Of a DNA stretch of 31,087 nt, positions 29,981 through 31,087 are shown in pieces; positions within the stretch are counted from its first letter, which is position 1, and each line of letters starts with the position of its first letter. The notes beneath the pieces were generated by a model. It was not told where the DNA came from, ran no database searches, and was given only the letters and a program-made list of their open reading frames with translations. The DNA comes from an uncultured Selenomonas sp. (lineage in GTDB: Bacteria > Bacillota > Negativicutes > Selenomonadales > Selenomonadaceae), in the NCBI GenBank assembly GCA_937915915.1, contig CALGGN010000158.1:1-31087 (forward strand), given 5' to 3'. Made by a program: the position numbers and the translations under genes.

Positions 29981-31087
29981 TTATTTTACCTTACGCAGGA
30001 CGACTGCGCTGCGGGCCGGGATGTAAATCTTCAGCCATTCCTTCTTGTCCTTCTCATAGAGCGGATCGAGATTCGTGAGATGCGGGACGCTGTCATCTGC
30101 CAGACCGTTGCCGCCGAATTGCGTCGCGTCGCTGTTCAGCACCACGTGATATTCTCCCTTCGGCACGAGGAAGCCGTAGTCCGGGAAGGACTGGGTGGGC
30201 GAGAAGTTGAACACGAAGACGAGGTCGCCGCGCATGTAGGCGAGGATCTGGTCGCCATCGTTATGCCAGATCTCAATGACGGGCAGTTTCTGGAAATCCT
30301 TGATGCTCTTCATGACGGAGAGCATTTCCCGATCGAAGTCCCCAAGGTAATGGTAGCAGAGCTCAGGATCATCGACAAGGCTCCACTGCCTGCGCGCGTA
30401 TTTATAGCTCCAGCCGTTGCCCTCGCGGGGGAAATCGATCCATTCGGGGTGGCCGAACTCGTTGCCCATGAAGTTGAGATAGCCGCCGTTGATGGTGGAG
30501 GCTGTCACGAGGCGGATCATCTTGTGCAGGGCGATGCCGCGGTCCACCATGCCGTTGCGGTTGTCGATGCGGAAATGCCAGTACATGTCCGCGTCAATGA
30601 GACGGAAGATGATGGTCTTGTCGCCCACCAGCGCCTGATCGTGGCTCTCTGCATAGGAGACGGTCATTTCATCCGAACGGCGGTTCGTGACCTCCCAGAA
30701 AATACTGGAGGGTTTCCAGTCCTCGTCCTTCTGCTCCTTGATGGTCTTGATCCAGTAGTCGGGGATGTTCATGGCGAGGCGGTAGTTGAAGCCATAGCCG
30801 CCGTCCTCGAATTTCGCCGCGAGGCCGGGCATGCCGCTCACGTCCTCGGCTATGGTGATGGCCTCCGGTTTCACCTCATGGATGAGCTTGTTGGCAAGGG
30901 TCAGGTAGCAGATGGCGTTGTCATCCTGATGCCCGTTGAAGTAATCGCCGTAGCTGCCGAAGGCTTCGCCGAGCCCGTGGCTGTAGTAGAGCATGGAGGT
31001 GATGCCGTCGAAGCGGAAGCCGTCGAAATGGTACTCCTCCAGCCAGTATTTGCAGTTGGAAAGCAGGAAGTGTAGCACATCGTCCTT
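29981..31087 (-). CDS. glgB: 1,4-alpha-glucan branching enzyme, GH13 eukaryotic-type (3' part, runs off the window)
   Basis: The C-terminal 368 residues of a glycogen branching enzyme are present; the frame continues past the window edge. Catalytic-domain landmarks are YHFDGFRFDGITSML (nucleophile Asp in FRFDG), TIAEDVSG (acid/base Glu) and SYAESHDQALVGDKT (third Asp), followed by FMGNEFGHPEWIDFP and the C-terminal all-beta domain. The wording of the motifs (NGWSYKYARRQWSLVDD) is that of GH13 subfamily 8, the GBE1-like type found in eukaryotes and some bacteria, instead of the classical E. coli GlgB of subfamily 9. It forms alpha-1,6 branches in glycogen. The predicted product is cytosolic. 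The rest of any glycogen operon would lie outside the window. Confidence 0.9.
   Translation of the reverse strand, partial: KDDVLHFLLSNCKYWLEEYHFDGFRFDGITSMLYYSHGLGEAFGSYGDYFNGHQDDNAICYLTLANKLIHEVKPEAITIAEDVSGMPGLAAKFEDGGYGFNYRLAMNIPDYWIKTIKEQKDEDWKPSSIFWEVTNRRSDEMTVSYAESHDQALVGDKTIIFRLIDADMYWHFRIDNRNGMVDRGIALHKMIRLVTASTINGGYLNFMGNEFGHPEWIDFPREGNGWSYKYARRQWSLVDDPELCYHYLGDFDREMLSVMKSIKDFQKLPVIEIWHNDGDQILAYMRGDLVFVFNFSPTQSFPDYGFLVPKGEYHVVLNSDATQFGGNGLADDSVPHLTNLDPLYEKDKKEWLKIYIPARSAVVLRKVK

Overview
The window looks like chromosome from a motile, Gram-negative-type Firmicute of the Negativicutes, most like Selenomonas or a relative. This is inferred from gene content: a flagellin gene beside a FliB-type flagellin lysine methylase, several sugar transferases, a TPR-containing M48 protease and strong AAGGAGG-type ribosome binding sites. 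No rRNA or other taxonomic marker is present. Most genes are GC-rich and on the plus strand. Two stretches are clearly AT-rich and look foreign: the GT8 remnant (about 190-1010) and a three-gene block (about 6300-11300).

Layout. 1-6290: a decayed GT8 glycosyltransferase, a HAD-family phosphatase, two paralogous Uma2-type nucleases flanking a DUF4422 glycosyltransferase, and a TPR/GT41 (O-GlcNAc-transferase-like) enzyme. 6389-11232: a compact AT-rich operon encoding a DNA methyltransferase, a large protein with two GHKL ATPase modules (an Hsp90/MutL-like N-terminus and a complete histidine-kinase core) and a receiver-like protein with an unrecognised C-terminus. I consider it a candidate two-component-like conflict or defence module. 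11351-17370: GT2-TPR glycosyltransferase, flagellin and flagellin lysine methylase. Around the flagellin lie two candidate type I toxin-antitoxin loci, each with a 25-30 residue hydrophobic peptide, a convergent antisense RNA promoter of near-consensus geometry, and a direct repeat joining the toxin 5' leader to the antisense RNA. A tandemly duplicated set of small coiled-coil/membrane genes lies there on the minus strand.

17511-24309: housekeeping and signalling genes: metG overlapping a TatD-family nuclease, a secreted 3D-domain protein, and a large SnoaL/PAS/GGDEF-EAL protein with a degenerate GGDEF and an intact EAL. 24469-31087: an unknown coiled-coil protein, a 167-bp perfect-ended inverted-repeat (MITE-like) element, an AAA-ATPase/PD-(D/E)XK protein, a secreted M48 metalloprotease with TPRs, an unknown gene preceded by a sigma-28-like promoter, and the 3' part of a eukaryotic-type glycogen branching enzyme.

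How it fits together: the GT41 and GT2-TPR enzymes and FliB are plausible flagellin modifiers, with the AT-rich operon inserted between the two transferases. The flagellin promoter and the promoter of the unknown gene at 29098 share one sigma-28-like geometry. The EAL protein may set c-di-GMP levels relevant to motility. The toxin loci and the AT-rich operon make the flagellin neighbourhood an accessory hotspot.
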